This document shows, in pieces, positions 15,820-24,448 of a DNA stretch of 24,561 nt. The stretch comes from CAYNNQ01 sp964398785. Its GTDB lineage: Bacteria; Desulfobacterota; Desulfovibrionia; Desulfovibrionales; Desulfonatronovibrionaceae. The DNA is taken from contig CAYNNQ010000036.1 of NCBI GenBank assembly GCA_964398785.1, positions 1 through 24,561 of the forward strand, given 5' to 3'. The first letter of the stretch is position 1, and the number at the start of each line of letters is the position of its first letter. Below the pieces are notes generated by a model. It was not told where the DNA came from. It saw nothing but the letters and a program-made list of their open reading frames with translations, and searched no databases. The position numbers and the translations under genes were made by a program.

Positions 15820-16692
15820 ATGAAAGATAATTTGCAATGGACACTCAAGGGGGGTAGGACTTTAGGGCCTGCCCCTTTTTTGGTGGCCGGGGTGCTCAAT
15901 ATCACACCGGATTCCTTTTTTGACGGGGGATGTTTCCAAAAGTCCAGCCAGGCGCAAAAGCAAGCGGATGCCCTTTTGCAGGAAGGCGCGGACATTTTGG
16001 ATATCGGCGGTGAGAGCTCCCGGCCTTTCTCCCGTCCGGTAAGCGAGGAAGAAGAATTGAAGCGGGTCATACCTCTGATCCGGGAGTTGGGGGCGAGCTG
16101 TCCCCAGGCCTGTATATCCGTGGACACTACAAAAGCCGCGGTGGCTGAAAAGGCCCTGCAGGCCGGGGCCTGCATTGTAAACGACATATCCGCGTATTCC
16201 TATGATCCCTGTCTTCTCGATGTCCTGGCGCAGTATAAACCGGGATATGTTTTGATGCATGCCCAGGGACGCCCGGAGGATATGCAGATCAGTCCTGACT
16301 ATGGAAATGTGCTGGAAGAGATAGATGCCTTTTTTGAACGTAAGCTCGATGAGTTGATCCAGGCGGGAGTGCCGGAAGGAAATATCGTCCTTGATCCCGG
16401 CATTGGTTTTGGTAAGAGTTTGGAGCACAACTTGCAAATCCTGGGGGGAATGGAGAGGTTTACCCGCTTCAGGCGCCCCCTGTATGTGGGTCTTTCCAAT
16501 AAGTCCATGTGGGGAAAGTTGCTTGACCTCCCTTTAACCGAACGGGGGACGGCCACTCAGGTGGGTACTGCACTGGCCGCCGACCGTGGGGTCATGATAC
16601 ACCGCGTGCATGATGTCCGCTCTGCGAAGCAAACACTGGAGATAGTCCAAAGGATGCGCTCCAGTACTTCCTCCCTGGCTTTGGATATTTAA
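15820..16692 (+). CDS. folP: Dihydropteroate synthase
   Basis: FolP joins p-aminobenzoate to dihydropterin pyrophosphate to form dihydropteroate in folate synthesis. The 290-residue TIM barrel shows the family motifs in order: GVLNITPDSFFDGG, DIGGESSRP, SVDTTK, NDISAY, LMHAQGRPEDMQ and DPGIGFGK. The usual SRKS motif near the C-terminus is SNKS here (226-229), so the conserved Arg is Asn while the Lys is kept. The ATG at 15820 has only a weak AAGAA upstream, and the 95-nt spacing from ftsH suggests co-transcription. It is the last gene before the 528-bp gap. Confidence 0.95.
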   Translation: MKDNLQWTLKGGRTLGPAPFLVAGVLNITPDSFFDGGCFQKSSQAQKQADALLQEGADILDIGGESSRPFSRPVSEEEELKRVIPLIRELGASCPQACISVDTTKAAVAEKALQAGACIVNDISAYSYDPCLLDVLAQYKPGYVLMHAQGRPEDMQISPDYGNVLEEIDAFFERKLDELIQAGVPEGNIVLDPGIGFGKSLEHNLQILGGMERFTRFRRPLYVGLSNKSMWGKLLDLPLTERGTATQVGTALAADRGVMIHRVHDVRSAKQTLEIVQRMRSSTSSLALDI

Positions 16693-16998
16693 GGTAACGG
16701 GCCTCATTGTTTCCGCGAGTGCGTTTTCTTCAGAGATTGGGGGCAAAGTGATTCTTGGCACTATTGCCTGAATAATGTTAGCAAAACAACTCTGGTTTTG
16801 TCATGGTTCCCGGAAATCAAGCTCGGCGGGGGGAAATAGCCTTCCGTACAGGGTGGGCAGGCATTGGGGATGGAAGTCTGCTACGGCATATGCGGGGGGA
16901 GAAAAAAATAGTCTTGAATTAGGGGGAAGTCCGATTTAACATAAGTCAGTCTTTTCCCTGTTTCGATAGGAAGTATAGGCAAGGACAAGTACTAACGA
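16693..16998. other. Gene-free gap after folP
   Basis: No gene, strong hairpin or repeat is recognised here. A 54-codon frame opening near 16779 has no convincing ribosome-binding site or family signature. The mobile element at 16999 follows directly. In related genomes, as I recall, cdaA and ybbR lie between folP and glmM; no remnant of either is apparent. Confidence 0.5.
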
Positions 16999-17183
16999 GT
17001 TCTTATCCGGAAATTTAAAAATTTCCGGGTTTAGAAATATCACGTTTCCAATTCGGAAATGAGATTTTTTCCTGTTTAACAAGGAAATTAAGTAATTATG
17101 AGCGAGCGTATCTTAATACGTGATCGAATAATTACGAAAATTGACGCCGTTAAAATGGAAAAGGACCATTTCCGGATGGAAAC
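16999..17183. mobile_element. 185-bp MITE-like element, copy 1
   Basis: The element starts GTTCTTATCCGGAAAT and ends ATTTCCGGATGGAAAC, imperfect 16-bp terminal inverted repeats (13 of 16 match). It is flanked by a perfect 6-bp direct repeat TAACGA (16993-16998 and 17184-17189), the expected target duplication. It has no coding capacity and contains internal hairpins such as GTAATTAT...ATAATTAC. It differs from copy 2 (20309-20493) at seven positions. It ends 37 nt before the glmM start codon. Confidence 0.9.
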
Positions 17184-17220
17184 TAACGATAGAATACTGA
17201 ACTGCTAAACGGGAATAATT

Positions 17221-18579
17221 ATGACACAGAGATTGTTTGGCACCGACGGATTGCGGGGACAGGCCAATATTCATCCCATGACTCCGGAGATTGTCCTGCG
17301 TCTGGGCTTGGCCGCTGGGCAGTATTTCCGCAACGGTCTAAAGAAACACCGGGTGGTTATTGGCAAGGATACCCGGCTTTCGGGTTATGTGTTCGAAACC
17401 GCACTGACCTCGGGGTTTTGCGCTTCCGGAATGGATGTTTTCCAGGTCGGGCCCATGCCCACCCCGGCGATCTCCTTTCTGACCAAGAATATGCGCGCCG
17501 ATGTCGGGGTGGTTATATCCGCTTCGCATAACCCGTTTATGGACAACGGAATCAAGTTTTTCGACAGCGAAGGTTTCAAATTGCCGGACCGAGTGGAGGA
17601 CCAGATAGCTGAGCTGGTATTGGATAAAGATACTAAATGGGAGCATCCGCAACCGGAGTTGATAGGCCGGGCCAGCAAGGTTCAGGACAGTCCGGGCCGG
17701 TATATTGTATATCTGAAAAACAGTTTTCCCCCGCATATGACCCTGGACGGTATAAAAGTGGTTATGGACTGCGCCCATGGGGCTACCTACCGGGTGGCTC
17801 CCCTGATATTTGAGGAACTTGGAGCCAAGGTCATAACCGCTGGTACCGACCCCAATGGCTTGAATATAAACAAGAAATGCGGTTCCCTCTATCCGGATGT
17901 GGCTGCGCGCATGGTCAAGGAGTACGGTGCGGATATCGGCATAAGCCTGGATGGAGACGGAGACCGGCTTATACTTATTGATGAGAATGGTGAGGTCCTG
18001 GACGGGGATCAGATAATGGCTATCTGCGCCAAGGATATGCTGGAAAAGGGGGAATTGAAGGGAAATACTCTGGCGGCCACGGTAATGAGCAACATGGCCC
18101 TGGAGGTATTCATGCGTGAGCAGGGCGGGGAACTCTTGCGGACTCCGGTCGGAGACAGATATGTCGTGGAAGCCATGCGGGAAAATGGAGTCGTATTAGG
18201 GGGTGAACAATCCGGACATTTGATATTTTTGAATTATAGCACTACAGGGGACGGGGTACTGGCAGGCCTGCAGGTCTTGAAGATAATGCTGGAGAAAAAC
18301 GTTTCCCTGTCCAGTCTGGCCGGTCTGCTTACTCCGTTCCCCCAAAGCACGGTCAATGTGCATGTGGAGCGCAAGGTCCCCTTTGAAGAGGTGCCGGAAA
18401 TACAAACGGCCATAACCAGGGCCAAGGAGGCACTTGGCGAGGAGAGCCGGGTGTTTTTGCGTTATTCCGGGACAGAGGCTGTAGCCAGGGTTATGGTCGA
18501 AGGGCGAGAACAGGAAGTGGTTCAAAACCAGGCCAACATCCTGGCCGAGGCTGTGGAAGAGGGACTGGCCCGCAGCTAG
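17221..18579 (+). CDS. glmM: Phosphoglucosamine mutase
   Basis: GlmM interconverts glucosamine-6-phosphate and glucosamine-1-phosphate on the route to UDP-GlcNAc, and so to peptidoglycan and LPS. The 452-residue protein starts MTQRLFGTDGLRG and has the phospho-serine motif SASHNP with Ser102, the metal loop DGDGDR (Asp244, 246, 248), the sugar-binding GGEQSGHLIF, and the phosphate-binding RYSGTEAVARVMVEG near the C-terminus. All domains are intact. The ATG at 17221 has a poor ribosome-binding site (CGGGA). A mobile element ends 37 nt upstream. The galU gene follows 96 nt later, fitting a sugar-nucleotide operon. Confidence 0.96.
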   Translation: MTQRLFGTDGLRGQANIHPMTPEIVLRLGLAAGQYFRNGLKKHRVVIGKDTRLSGYVFETALTSGFCASGMDVFQVGPMPTPAISFLTKNMRADVGVVISASHNPFMDNGIKFFDSEGFKLPDRVEDQIAELVLDKDTKWEHPQPELIGRASKVQDSPGRYIVYLKNSFPPHMTLDGIKVVMDCAHGATYRVAPLIFEELGAKVITAGTDPNGLNINKKCGSLYPDVAARMVKEYGADIGISLDGDGDRLILIDENGEVLDGDQIMAICAKDMLEKGELKGNTLAATVMSNMALEVFMREQGGELLRTPVGDRYVVEAMRENGVVLGGEQSGHLIFLNYSTTGDGVLAGLQVLKIMLEKNVSLSSLAGLLTPFPQSTVNVHVERKVPFEEVPEIQTAITRAKEALGEESRVFLRYSGTEAVARVMVEGREQEVVQNQANILAEAVEEGLARS

Positions 18580-18675
18580 CCGTACAGGGGAGGCAACGAT
18601 TGGTCCTTGCGGCGGTGTTTCCGCAGGGCAGCAGGTTGGGTAATAATGTAGAGAAAAATAAAAGGAGCATGGATT

Positions 18676-19539
18676 ATGGAAGTAAGTAAAGTCGTCGTGC
18701 CGGTAGCCGGCTGGGGAACCCGTTCCCTGCCTGCGACCAAGAATATACCCAAGGAAATGCTTCCCGTATACAAGAAACCTGCTGTCCAGTATGTAGTCGA
18801 GGAGGCCCAGCACGCCGGACTTACAGATGTGGTTTTTGTCAACAATCAATTAAAAAGGGTGTTGGAGGACCATTTCGACCGAAATCTTTCTCTGGAGTCC
18901 GTTCTATCCCGCTCCGGAAAGGATGAACTTTTAAAACAGGTGCGGAAAGTGGCCGAGATGGTGAATATTATCACCGTACGCCAGAAAGAGCAGCTGGGTC
19001 TGGGACACGCCGTGCTTTGCGCCCGCGAAGTGGTCAAAGACGAACCCTTTGCCGTGATGGTCGGGGATGATCTTTTGTTCAGCCGGGACTCGGCTATCCA
19101 GCAACTGGTGGATGTGGCCCGAACGGAGAATATGCCGGTCGTGGGCGTGGTGGAAGTCCCCAACTCCCGGACGTCCCAGTATGGAATAATTCAGGGGGAG
19201 GAATTCGCGCCGGGTATGTACAGAGTTCGCAAGGTCTATGAAAAACCCGAGCCGGAGAAGGCCCCTTCCAGACTGGCTATTGTCGGCCGTTATGTCCTTA
19301 CGCCGGAGATATTCGAGTATTTGCAGAAGCTGGAGCCCGGGCACGGGGGTGAGATTCAGCTGACCGACGCCCTCCAGTCCCTGGCGCGTAACCATAGGTT
19401 GCTGGCGGTGAAGATGAGTGGCCAGCGCTTTGATATTGGCAACTGGGTGGATTATTTAACCGCAAACATATATTTCGCCCTGCGCGACGAAGAGCTGCAT
19501 GACGATCTGGCCCAAAGCCTCCGGGAGCTTTTGCCTTGA
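18676..19539 (+). CDS. galU: UTP-glucose-1-phosphate uridylyltransferase
   Basis: GalU forms UDP-glucose from UTP and glucose-1-phosphate, a precursor for polysaccharides and LPS core. The 287-residue nucleotidyltransferase has the N-terminal VVPVAGWGTRSLPATKNIPKEMLP nucleotide-binding segment, the VMVGDDLLF metal-binding motif, YEKPEPEKAPSRLAIVGRY and GGEIQLTDAL, all standard for the bacterial family. The ATG at 18676 follows AAAGGAG. Upstream lies a TGCGG/CCGCA hairpin (about 18608-18625) without a T run. The last four bases overlap the start of the next gene, so the two are translationally coupled. Confidence 0.95.
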   Translation: MEVSKVVVPVAGWGTRSLPATKNIPKEMLPVYKKPAVQYVVEEAQHAGLTDVVFVNNQLKRVLEDHFDRNLSLESVLSRSGKDELLKQVRKVAEMVNIITVRQKEQLGLGHAVLCAREVVKDEPFAVMVGDDLLFSRDSAIQQLVDVARTENMPVVGVVEVPNSRTSQYGIIQGEEFAPGMYRVRKVYEKPEPEKAPSRLAIVGRYVLTPEIFEYLQKLEPGHGGEIQLTDALQSLARNHRLLAVKMSGQRFDIGNWVDYLTANIYFALRDEELHDDLAQSLRELLP

Positions 19540-20279
19540 AGAGATGTGTTGCCTTTATGGCTGTCTTCCTGCTGCTTGCAGGCAGTGCCGTTTGGGCGTT
19601 TTTCCCCAGTGCAAAGGATATTGACCAAGATCTTGAGGATAACTATGGCCGTTTGGCTTCATTGCAGGCGGAATTTGTACCCGCCCAGAACGGAACCCTT
19701 GTCCTGCGGACCTGGCAGCAGGGGGCAAGCTGGCGTATGGAGTGGGTGAACACGAAGAAAAACAGGGTGATCTGCGCGGCTGTAGGCGAAGGGAAAACGG
19801 TCCGGGCGTCATTTCCTGCCGGGTGCGAACCCGGGCCGGTCCCTTCCTGGAGTTTTCTGCGGGACATTGGGTGGCTTAAGGCCCAAGGGATGAAGGCGGA
19901 AGAAAGAGAATACGCTTTTTTGGGCAACAGGCCGTGTGTGGTATTCGGCGCCTTTACCCCGAAAGGAGACGGCCTTCGTTTCTGGGTGGATAATGAAAAG
20001 AAAGTCCCCCGGCGCATCGATTCCGGGCGGGAAATGCATATGGCCTGGAAAAAATTCCACAGCACGGGCAACTACCCCCTGCCCAAAGAAATGGATATAT
20101 GTTGGGGAAAGGACAAACTACATTTTCGGATTGAGTGGACCGGAGTCAATGTGGATATCCCCGGGAAACTGTTTTCGGTTTCCAAGTTTCAGTCTTCTTT
20201 TCCTAATGCCGGTGGTAGAGATTTTCCGGAGACAGTCCGCCGCAGCAATAGAATTTTCTCCCGTTTGTTACCCGAGTAG
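19536..20279 (+). CDS. LolA-like outer-membrane lipoprotein carrier-type protein
   Basis: This 247-residue protein has an N-terminal signal peptide (MKRCVAFMAVFLLLAGSAVWA), then a region DQDLEDNYGRLASLQAEFV that resembles the start of LolA-like lipoprotein carriers. Alternating polar/hydrophobic strands such as LRFWVDNEKKVPRRID follow, consistent with the open beta-barrel LolA fold. A role in carrying lipoproteins or lipids across the periplasm is inferred; the similarity is modest. The TTG start at 19536 overlaps the galU stop by 4 nt and has GGGAG (19523-19527); an internal ATG eight codons in would still leave part of the signal peptide. A mobile element lies 29 nt after the stop. Confidence 0.6.
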   Translation: MKRCVAFMAVFLLLAGSAVWAFFPSAKDIDQDLEDNYGRLASLQAEFVPAQNGTLVLRTWQQGASWRMEWVNTKKNRVICAAVGEGKTVRASFPAGCEPGPVPSWSFLRDIGWLKAQGMKAEEREYAFLGNRPCVVFGAFTPKGDGLRFWVDNEKKVPRRIDSGREMHMAWKKFHSTGNYPLPKEMDICWGKDKLHFRIEWTGVNVDIPGKLFSVSKFQSSFPNAGGRDFPETVRRSNRIFSRLLPE

Positions 20280-20308
20280 TATTGTTTCCCCCTTCCCTTC
20301 GTTAGAGA

Positions 20309-20493
20309 GTTCTTATCCGGAAATTCAAAAATTGCCGGGTTTAGAAATGTCACGTTTCCAATTCGGAAATGATATTTTTTTCTGTTTAACTAGGAAATTA
20401 AGTAATTATGAGCGAGCGTATCTTAATACGTGATCGAATAATTACGAAAATTGACGCCGTTAAAATGGAAAAGGGCCATTTCCGGATGGAAAC
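20309..20493. mobile_element. 185-bp MITE-like element, copy 2
   Basis: This copy has the same length and orientation as 16999-17183 and matches it at 178 of 185 positions. A perfect 6-bp target duplication TAGAGA flanks it (20303-20308 and 20494-20499), different from TAACGA at copy 1, which marks separate insertions rather than one segmental duplication. The terminal inverted repeats and internal hairpins are conserved. It ends 37 nt before the priA start codon. Confidence 0.9.
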
Positions 20494-20530
20494 TAGAGAA
20501 CCGTAAAATTTAGGCCGGTGGTTAACTTCC

Positions 20531-22861
20531 ATGCATTCACAATTATGGAATGTGGCCCTTTTATCCTCGCCCTACTCCTGCCTGACATACAAGATTCCTC
20601 CGTATTTCCCTTCGGATTTATTTCAAGCCGGGATGCGGGTGCTTGTTCCCCTCGGGTCCGGCAATTCTTTTAGAGCAGGTGTTCTTTTGGAACGGAACCC
20701 GGATTTTGCCGGGAAAAGATTGAAAGCTTTGTTTTGGCCCTTGGACAAAACCCCGCTAATAAGCGGAGAGTATCTGGATCTGGCCCGGGAACTGGCCTTA
20801 AGGCATATGGCACTTGTGGGACGAGTACTGGCCAATATGCTTCCCGCCTTGTTGAAAGAGGTGCCGGAATACCTACAGGATAAAGGAGGGGAGCGGATTG
20901 ATCTGAAAAGGCTGTATACCAGTCCCACGGATGCTGCACAATGCGCAAAGCATTGGATTGAGGGGTCTTTGGATATGCCCCCTTTCAGATGCCGGGAAGA
21001 GCAGGAACTCTTGGATGTCCTTTATGATCCACCGTGGCCTATACTGCCCAACGCGCACAAACAACAGGAGGTCATGGATTACATATGGACAAACGGCCCC
21101 TGTACCCGAAAACATCTCGCCCGCTGTTTGGGGGGCGGAGTATATCCTGTACTTCGTTCTCTTCTGAAAAAGGGGCTTTTGGGGACACTTTCCGAGAAAA
21201 AGAAAGATAATGAGGAAGATAGTCCCGAGAGCATTGCCCGGGAACTGAGCGAGCAGCAGAAAGCAGCCCTGCAGTCCCTGTCCCCACGGATATGGGAAGA
21301 TTCCCCCGCCAGTGCGGTGTTGCACGGAGTTACCGGAAGCGGAAAAACCCTGGTTTATGCTGAGTTGGCCCGAGAGACACTTCGTTCCGGACAAGACGTG
21401 CTTATCCTGGCCCCGGAAGTGGCGCTGGCCAAACAGCTTTATTCGGCTCTGCAGGTGGAGCTTCCCGGATACACTGTTTTATTGCATCACGGAGCCATGA
21501 CCCCCGCTGCCCGGGCAGAGATGTTTTCCCGGCTTTCTGCAGGGGACAAGCCGCGTCTCCTGGTGGGCACCAGATCCACCTTGTTCATGTTTACCCATCC
21601 CCCCCGTTTGATAGTCCTGGACGAAGAGCATGATGAGTCCTTTAAACAGGACAGCAATATGGTGTATCAGGCTAAGGAAGTGGCCTATTTCTGGTTGTCG
21701 CGGAGCAGGGGACTGCTTGTTCTTGGTTCGGCCACCCCGGATATAAAGACCTATTGGGCCGCGTCTCGCCAAAATGTGGGACTGGTGAGCATGCCGCAAA
21801 GACTGGAAGGAAAAAGGCTTCCCCCGGTGGAACTGGTGGATCTCAATATGCAGCCACCGGAAAGTGGGGCGTTGACTGAACCCGTGCACCGTGCGCTTAT
21901 GGATGTGCTGGAACGGGGCGAACAGGCCATTATTATGCATAACAGGCGGGGGTATTCACCACTGCTTTATTGTCAAAACTGCCAGGAAATTGCCAGGTGC
22001 ACCAACTGTTACGTGAGTCTCACCTTTCACAAGAAAAGAAATCAGCTAGTTTGCCACTATTGCGGGAAAACAGTCTCTTTGCCCGTGGTCTGCAGTAATT
22101 GCGGCTATAGCTCCTTTATCCCGTTGGGGGAGGGGACAGAGAAGCTGGAGGAGTATCTGAGCCGGCATCTCCCTCCGGATACCGGAGTGCTGCGCATGGA
22201 CAGGGACAATGTACGCCGCAAGGGAAAAATGGAGGAGATTCTGGAAGAATTCTCCCGTGGGGATGCCCAGATCCTGGTGGGAACGCAGATGATCAGCAAA
22301 GGGCACAATTTTCCGGGAGTGACCCTGGTTGCGGTGGTGGACGGGGATTTGGGGCTGAACCTGCCCGACTACCGGGCCACGGAAAGGGTCTATCAGATGC
22401 TGGTCCAGGTATCCGGACGTGCCGGCAGGGGGGATGTGCCGGGCAAGGTACTTATCCAGACCCGAAATCCTGCTCACTATTGCTGGCAATATATTCAAAA
22501 AGGGGATTATGAATCCTTTTACGCCGCAGAGTTAGAGCGCAGAAAACGTTTTGTTTATCCGCCATTCTGCAGGCTGGGCTTGATCAGGTGTACTTTTCCT
22601 TGGGACTGGTCGGAAAATGATAAGGTACTGAAAAATTTTTCCCGTTTGGCGGATAAACTTGCCCGGAAGTATGGGTTGAAGCTGCTGGGTCCAGCTCCTG
22701 CACCTCTATACAAGCTTAACGGCCGGGAAAGACATCAGTGTCTGATAAAATCGGATGAATGGCCGGTGATTCGCAGCTTTTTTTATGAACTGCAACAGGG
22801 CATGTGTAAGTTCAATAAATGCCGGATCACTATGGATTTGGATCCGCTGAACATGCTCTGA
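20531..22861 (+). CDS. priA: Primosomal protein N' (PriA helicase)
   Basis: PriA is the 3'-to-5' DNA helicase that recognises stalled forks and reloads the replisome. The 776-residue protein has an N-terminal DNA-binding domain, then the helicase core with Walker A GVTGSGKT (266-273), DEEH box (364-367) and the motif GSATPD. The zinc-binding insert has eight cysteines (481, 484, 490, 493, 508, 511, 521, 524). Late motifs include QMISKGHNFPGVTLV and QVSGRAGRG. All are intact. The ATG at 20531 has only a weak GGTGG upstream. The element copy 2 ends 37 nt upstream, so priA is probably separated from the galU/LolA transcript or relies on a promoter within or near the element. Confidence 0.96.
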   Translation: MHSQLWNVALLSSPYSCLTYKIPPYFPSDLFQAGMRVLVPLGSGNSFRAGVLLERNPDFAGKRLKALFWPLDKTPLISGEYLDLARELALRHMALVGRVLANMLPALLKEVPEYLQDKGGERIDLKRLYTSPTDAAQCAKHWIEGSLDMPPFRCREEQELLDVLYDPPWPILPNAHKQQEVMDYIWTNGPCTRKHLARCLGGGVYPVLRSLLKKGLLGTLSEKKKDNEEDSPESIARELSEQQKAALQSLSPRIWEDSPASAVLHGVTGSGKTLVYAELARETLRSGQDVLILAPEVALAKQLYSALQVELPGYTVLLHHGAMTPAARAEMFSRLSAGDKPRLLVGTRSTLFMFTHPPRLIVLDEEHDESFKQDSNMVYQAKEVAYFWLSRSRGLLVLGSATPDIKTYWAASRQNVGLVSMPQRLEGKRLPPVELVDLNMQPPESGALTEPVHRALMDVLERGEQAIIMHNRRGYSPLLYCQNCQEIARCTNCYVSLTFHKKRNQLVCHYCGKTVSLPVVCSNCGYSSFIPLGEGTEKLEEYLSRHLPPDTGVLRMDRDNVRRKGKMEEILEEFSRGDAQILVGTQMISKGHNFPGVTLVAVVDGDLGLNLPDYRATERVYQMLVQVSGRAGRGDVPGKVLIQTRNPAHYCWQYIQKGDYESFYAAELERRKRFVYPPFCRLGLIRCTFPWDWSENDKVLKNFSRLADKLARKYGLKLLGPAPAPLYKLNGRERHQCLIKSDEWPVIRSFFYELQQGMCKFNKCRITMDLDPLNML

Positions 22862-22975
22862 TCGCTTGCTCTTTTGCGGGATGGATTTTTTGTCCTCTAC
22901 GCCGAAAGATCCCTGCTTTTAGAGCTTTTTTCTGTGCAGCTAGCAGGAGAGGAAAAGAAAACATACGGGGTGTGT

Positions 22976-23020
22976 CGTCAAAAATATCCAAAAGGATCAA
23001 GGGGAAGAATTCGAAAATAT
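22976..23020 (+). repeat. Dispersed repeat, degenerate copy E
   Basis: GTCGTCAAAAATATCCAAAAGGATCAAGG, followed by GGAAGAATTCGAAAATAT, resembles the proximal core of copies A to C. The distal ACGCTGTGT block is missing. It overlaps the hairpin before asnS. Confidence 0.4.
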
Positions 23021-23037
23021 CGAATATCCCCCTTTTT
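23001..23037 (+). terminator. Hairpin plus T run before asnS
   Basis: GGGG (23001-23004) and ATTCG (23009-23013) pair with CGAAT (23021-23025) and CCCC (23028-23031), around a 7-nt loop with a small internal mismatch. TTTTT follows at 23033-23037. It may terminate priA (140 nt after its stop) or act as an attenuator 29 nt before asnS. Confidence 0.6.
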
Positions 23038-23065
23038 AGCAGCAATAATCAAGCCAGGAGTGGAT

Positions 23066-24448
23066 ATGCGCAAAAAAATAAAAAATATTCTGGAATCCGA
23101 AGAAGAAATCCATGATTTGATAGTCAAGGGGTGGATACGCACCAAACGAGACTCCAAGGGGTTCTCTTTTCTGGAAATAAACGATGGTTCTTGTCTTTCC
23201 AATCTGCAGGTTATCGCGGATGCGGATATCCAAAACTATGAGGTCCTGGAAAATCTGGGCACCGGATCTGCGGTTGCAATTACAGGGGATGTGGTGGAAT
23301 CTCCGGGCAAAGGGCAAAAGTGGGAGCTTCGGGCCCGGGAGGTAGAGTTGCTGGGGGGTGCGGATCCGGCAACCTATCCTTTGCAGAAAAAGAGACACAG
23401 TGATGAATTTTTGCGAAGCATTGCCCATCTGAGGCCTAGGACGAATAAATATGGGGCCATGACCCGGATCCGTTCCGAAACTTGCTATGCTGTACATAAA
23501 TTCTTTCGGGACAGGGGATTTTTTTACGTGCAGACCCCGATAATTACCGGCTCTGACTGTGAAGGCGCTGGCGAACTCTTCCAGGTGACTGCTCTGGATT
23601 TGAACGATTTGCCCTTAAAGGAGGGCAAGACAGATCTGGAGCGGGATTTTTTCGGCTGCAAGGCGGCCTTGACTGTTTCCGGGCAGCTCTCCGCGGAATC
23701 TTTGGCCTGTGCATTGGGGGATGTCTATACCTTCGGTCCGACCTTCCGGGCGGAAGATTCCAATACACCTAGGCATGCCGCGGAATTCTGGATGATTGAA
23801 CCGGAAATGGCCTTTGCCGATCTTCAGGAGAATATGGATGTAGCGGAAGAATTTACCAAAGAGATTGTTTCCTGGGTCCGGGAAAACCGCGCGGAGGATT
23901 TTAATCTCTTTGCCCGCTTTGTGGATAAAAAACTGGCTCCGCGACTGGATACTGTTTTGGACAATGAATTTGCCCGTCTTCCTTATACCGAGGCTATTCA
24001 GGTCCTGCAAAATGCCCCCAAGAAATTCGACTATCCAGTGGATTATGGAAGTGACCTGCAAACCGAACATGAGCGTTATCTGAGTGAAGAGTATCTCAAG
24101 CGCCCGGTTTTTATTTATGACTATCCCCGGGAAATAAAGCCCTTTTATATGCGGGTCAATGCGGACAGGAAAACAGTCGGGGGTATGGATCTTTTGGTGC
24201 CGGGAATTGGAGAGCTTATAGGGGGTAGTCAGCGCGAGGAGCGTTTGGATGTTTTGGGCGAACGTATGAAGGAACTGGGACTAAACAAAGATGATTATTG
24301 GTGGTACCTTGATCTCCGGCGTTTCGGTTCAGTGCCCCATTCCGGATTCGGGCTCGGATTTGAGCGATTCCTGATGTTATTAACAGGGGTATCCAATATT
24401 CGTGATGTAATCTCCTTTCCCCGCACTCCCCGTAACTTAGAATTTTAA
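23066..24448 (+). CDS. asnS: Asparaginyl-tRNA synthetase
   Basis: AsnS charges tRNA-Asn with asparagine in the cytosol. The 460-residue class IIb enzyme has an N-terminal OB-fold anticodon domain (VKGWIRTKRDSKGFSFLEIND), then the catalytic core with SDCEGAGELFQV, VSGQLSAESLACALGDVYTFGPTFRAEDSNTPRHAAEFWMIEPEMAF (motif 2) and GFGLGFERFLMLLTG (motif 3). The EGAGE and RHAAEFWM segments are those of AsnRS rather than AspRS. The ATG at 23066 is chosen because CAGGAG (23055-23060) precedes it; the open frame continues upstream through the terminator hairpin and is not credible. The gene implies direct charging with Asn, so the organism needs free asparagine, which the exported asparaginase could deplete outside the cytosol. 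Confidence 0.95.
   Translation: MRKKIKNILESEEEIHDLIVKGWIRTKRDSKGFSFLEINDGSCLSNLQVIADADIQNYEVLENLGTGSAVAITGDVVESPGKGQKWELRAREVELLGGADPATYPLQKKRHSDEFLRSIAHLRPRTNKYGAMTRIRSETCYAVHKFFRDRGFFYVQTPIITGSDCEGAGELFQVTALDLNDLPLKEGKTDLERDFFGCKAALTVSGQLSAESLACALGDVYTFGPTFRAEDSNTPRHAAEFWMIEPEMAFADLQENMDVAEEFTKEIVSWVRENRAEDFNLFARFVDKKLAPRLDTVLDNEFARLPYTEAIQVLQNAPKKFDYPVDYGSDLQTEHERYLSEEYLKRPVFIYDYPREIKPFYMRVNADRKTVGGMDLLVPGIGELIGGSQREERLDVLGERMKELGLNKDDYWWYLDLRRFGSVPHSGFGLGFERFLMLLTGVSNIRDVISFPRTPRNLEF

Noticed and set aside
16779..16943. 54-codon frame in the folP-glmM gap
   Set aside because: There is no ribosome-binding site, no family likeness, and no similarity to CdaA or YbbR.
22874..23065. Upstream extension of asnS
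   Set aside because: It would run through a terminator hairpin and T run; the ATG at 23066 has CAGGAG and the normal AsnRS N-terminus.
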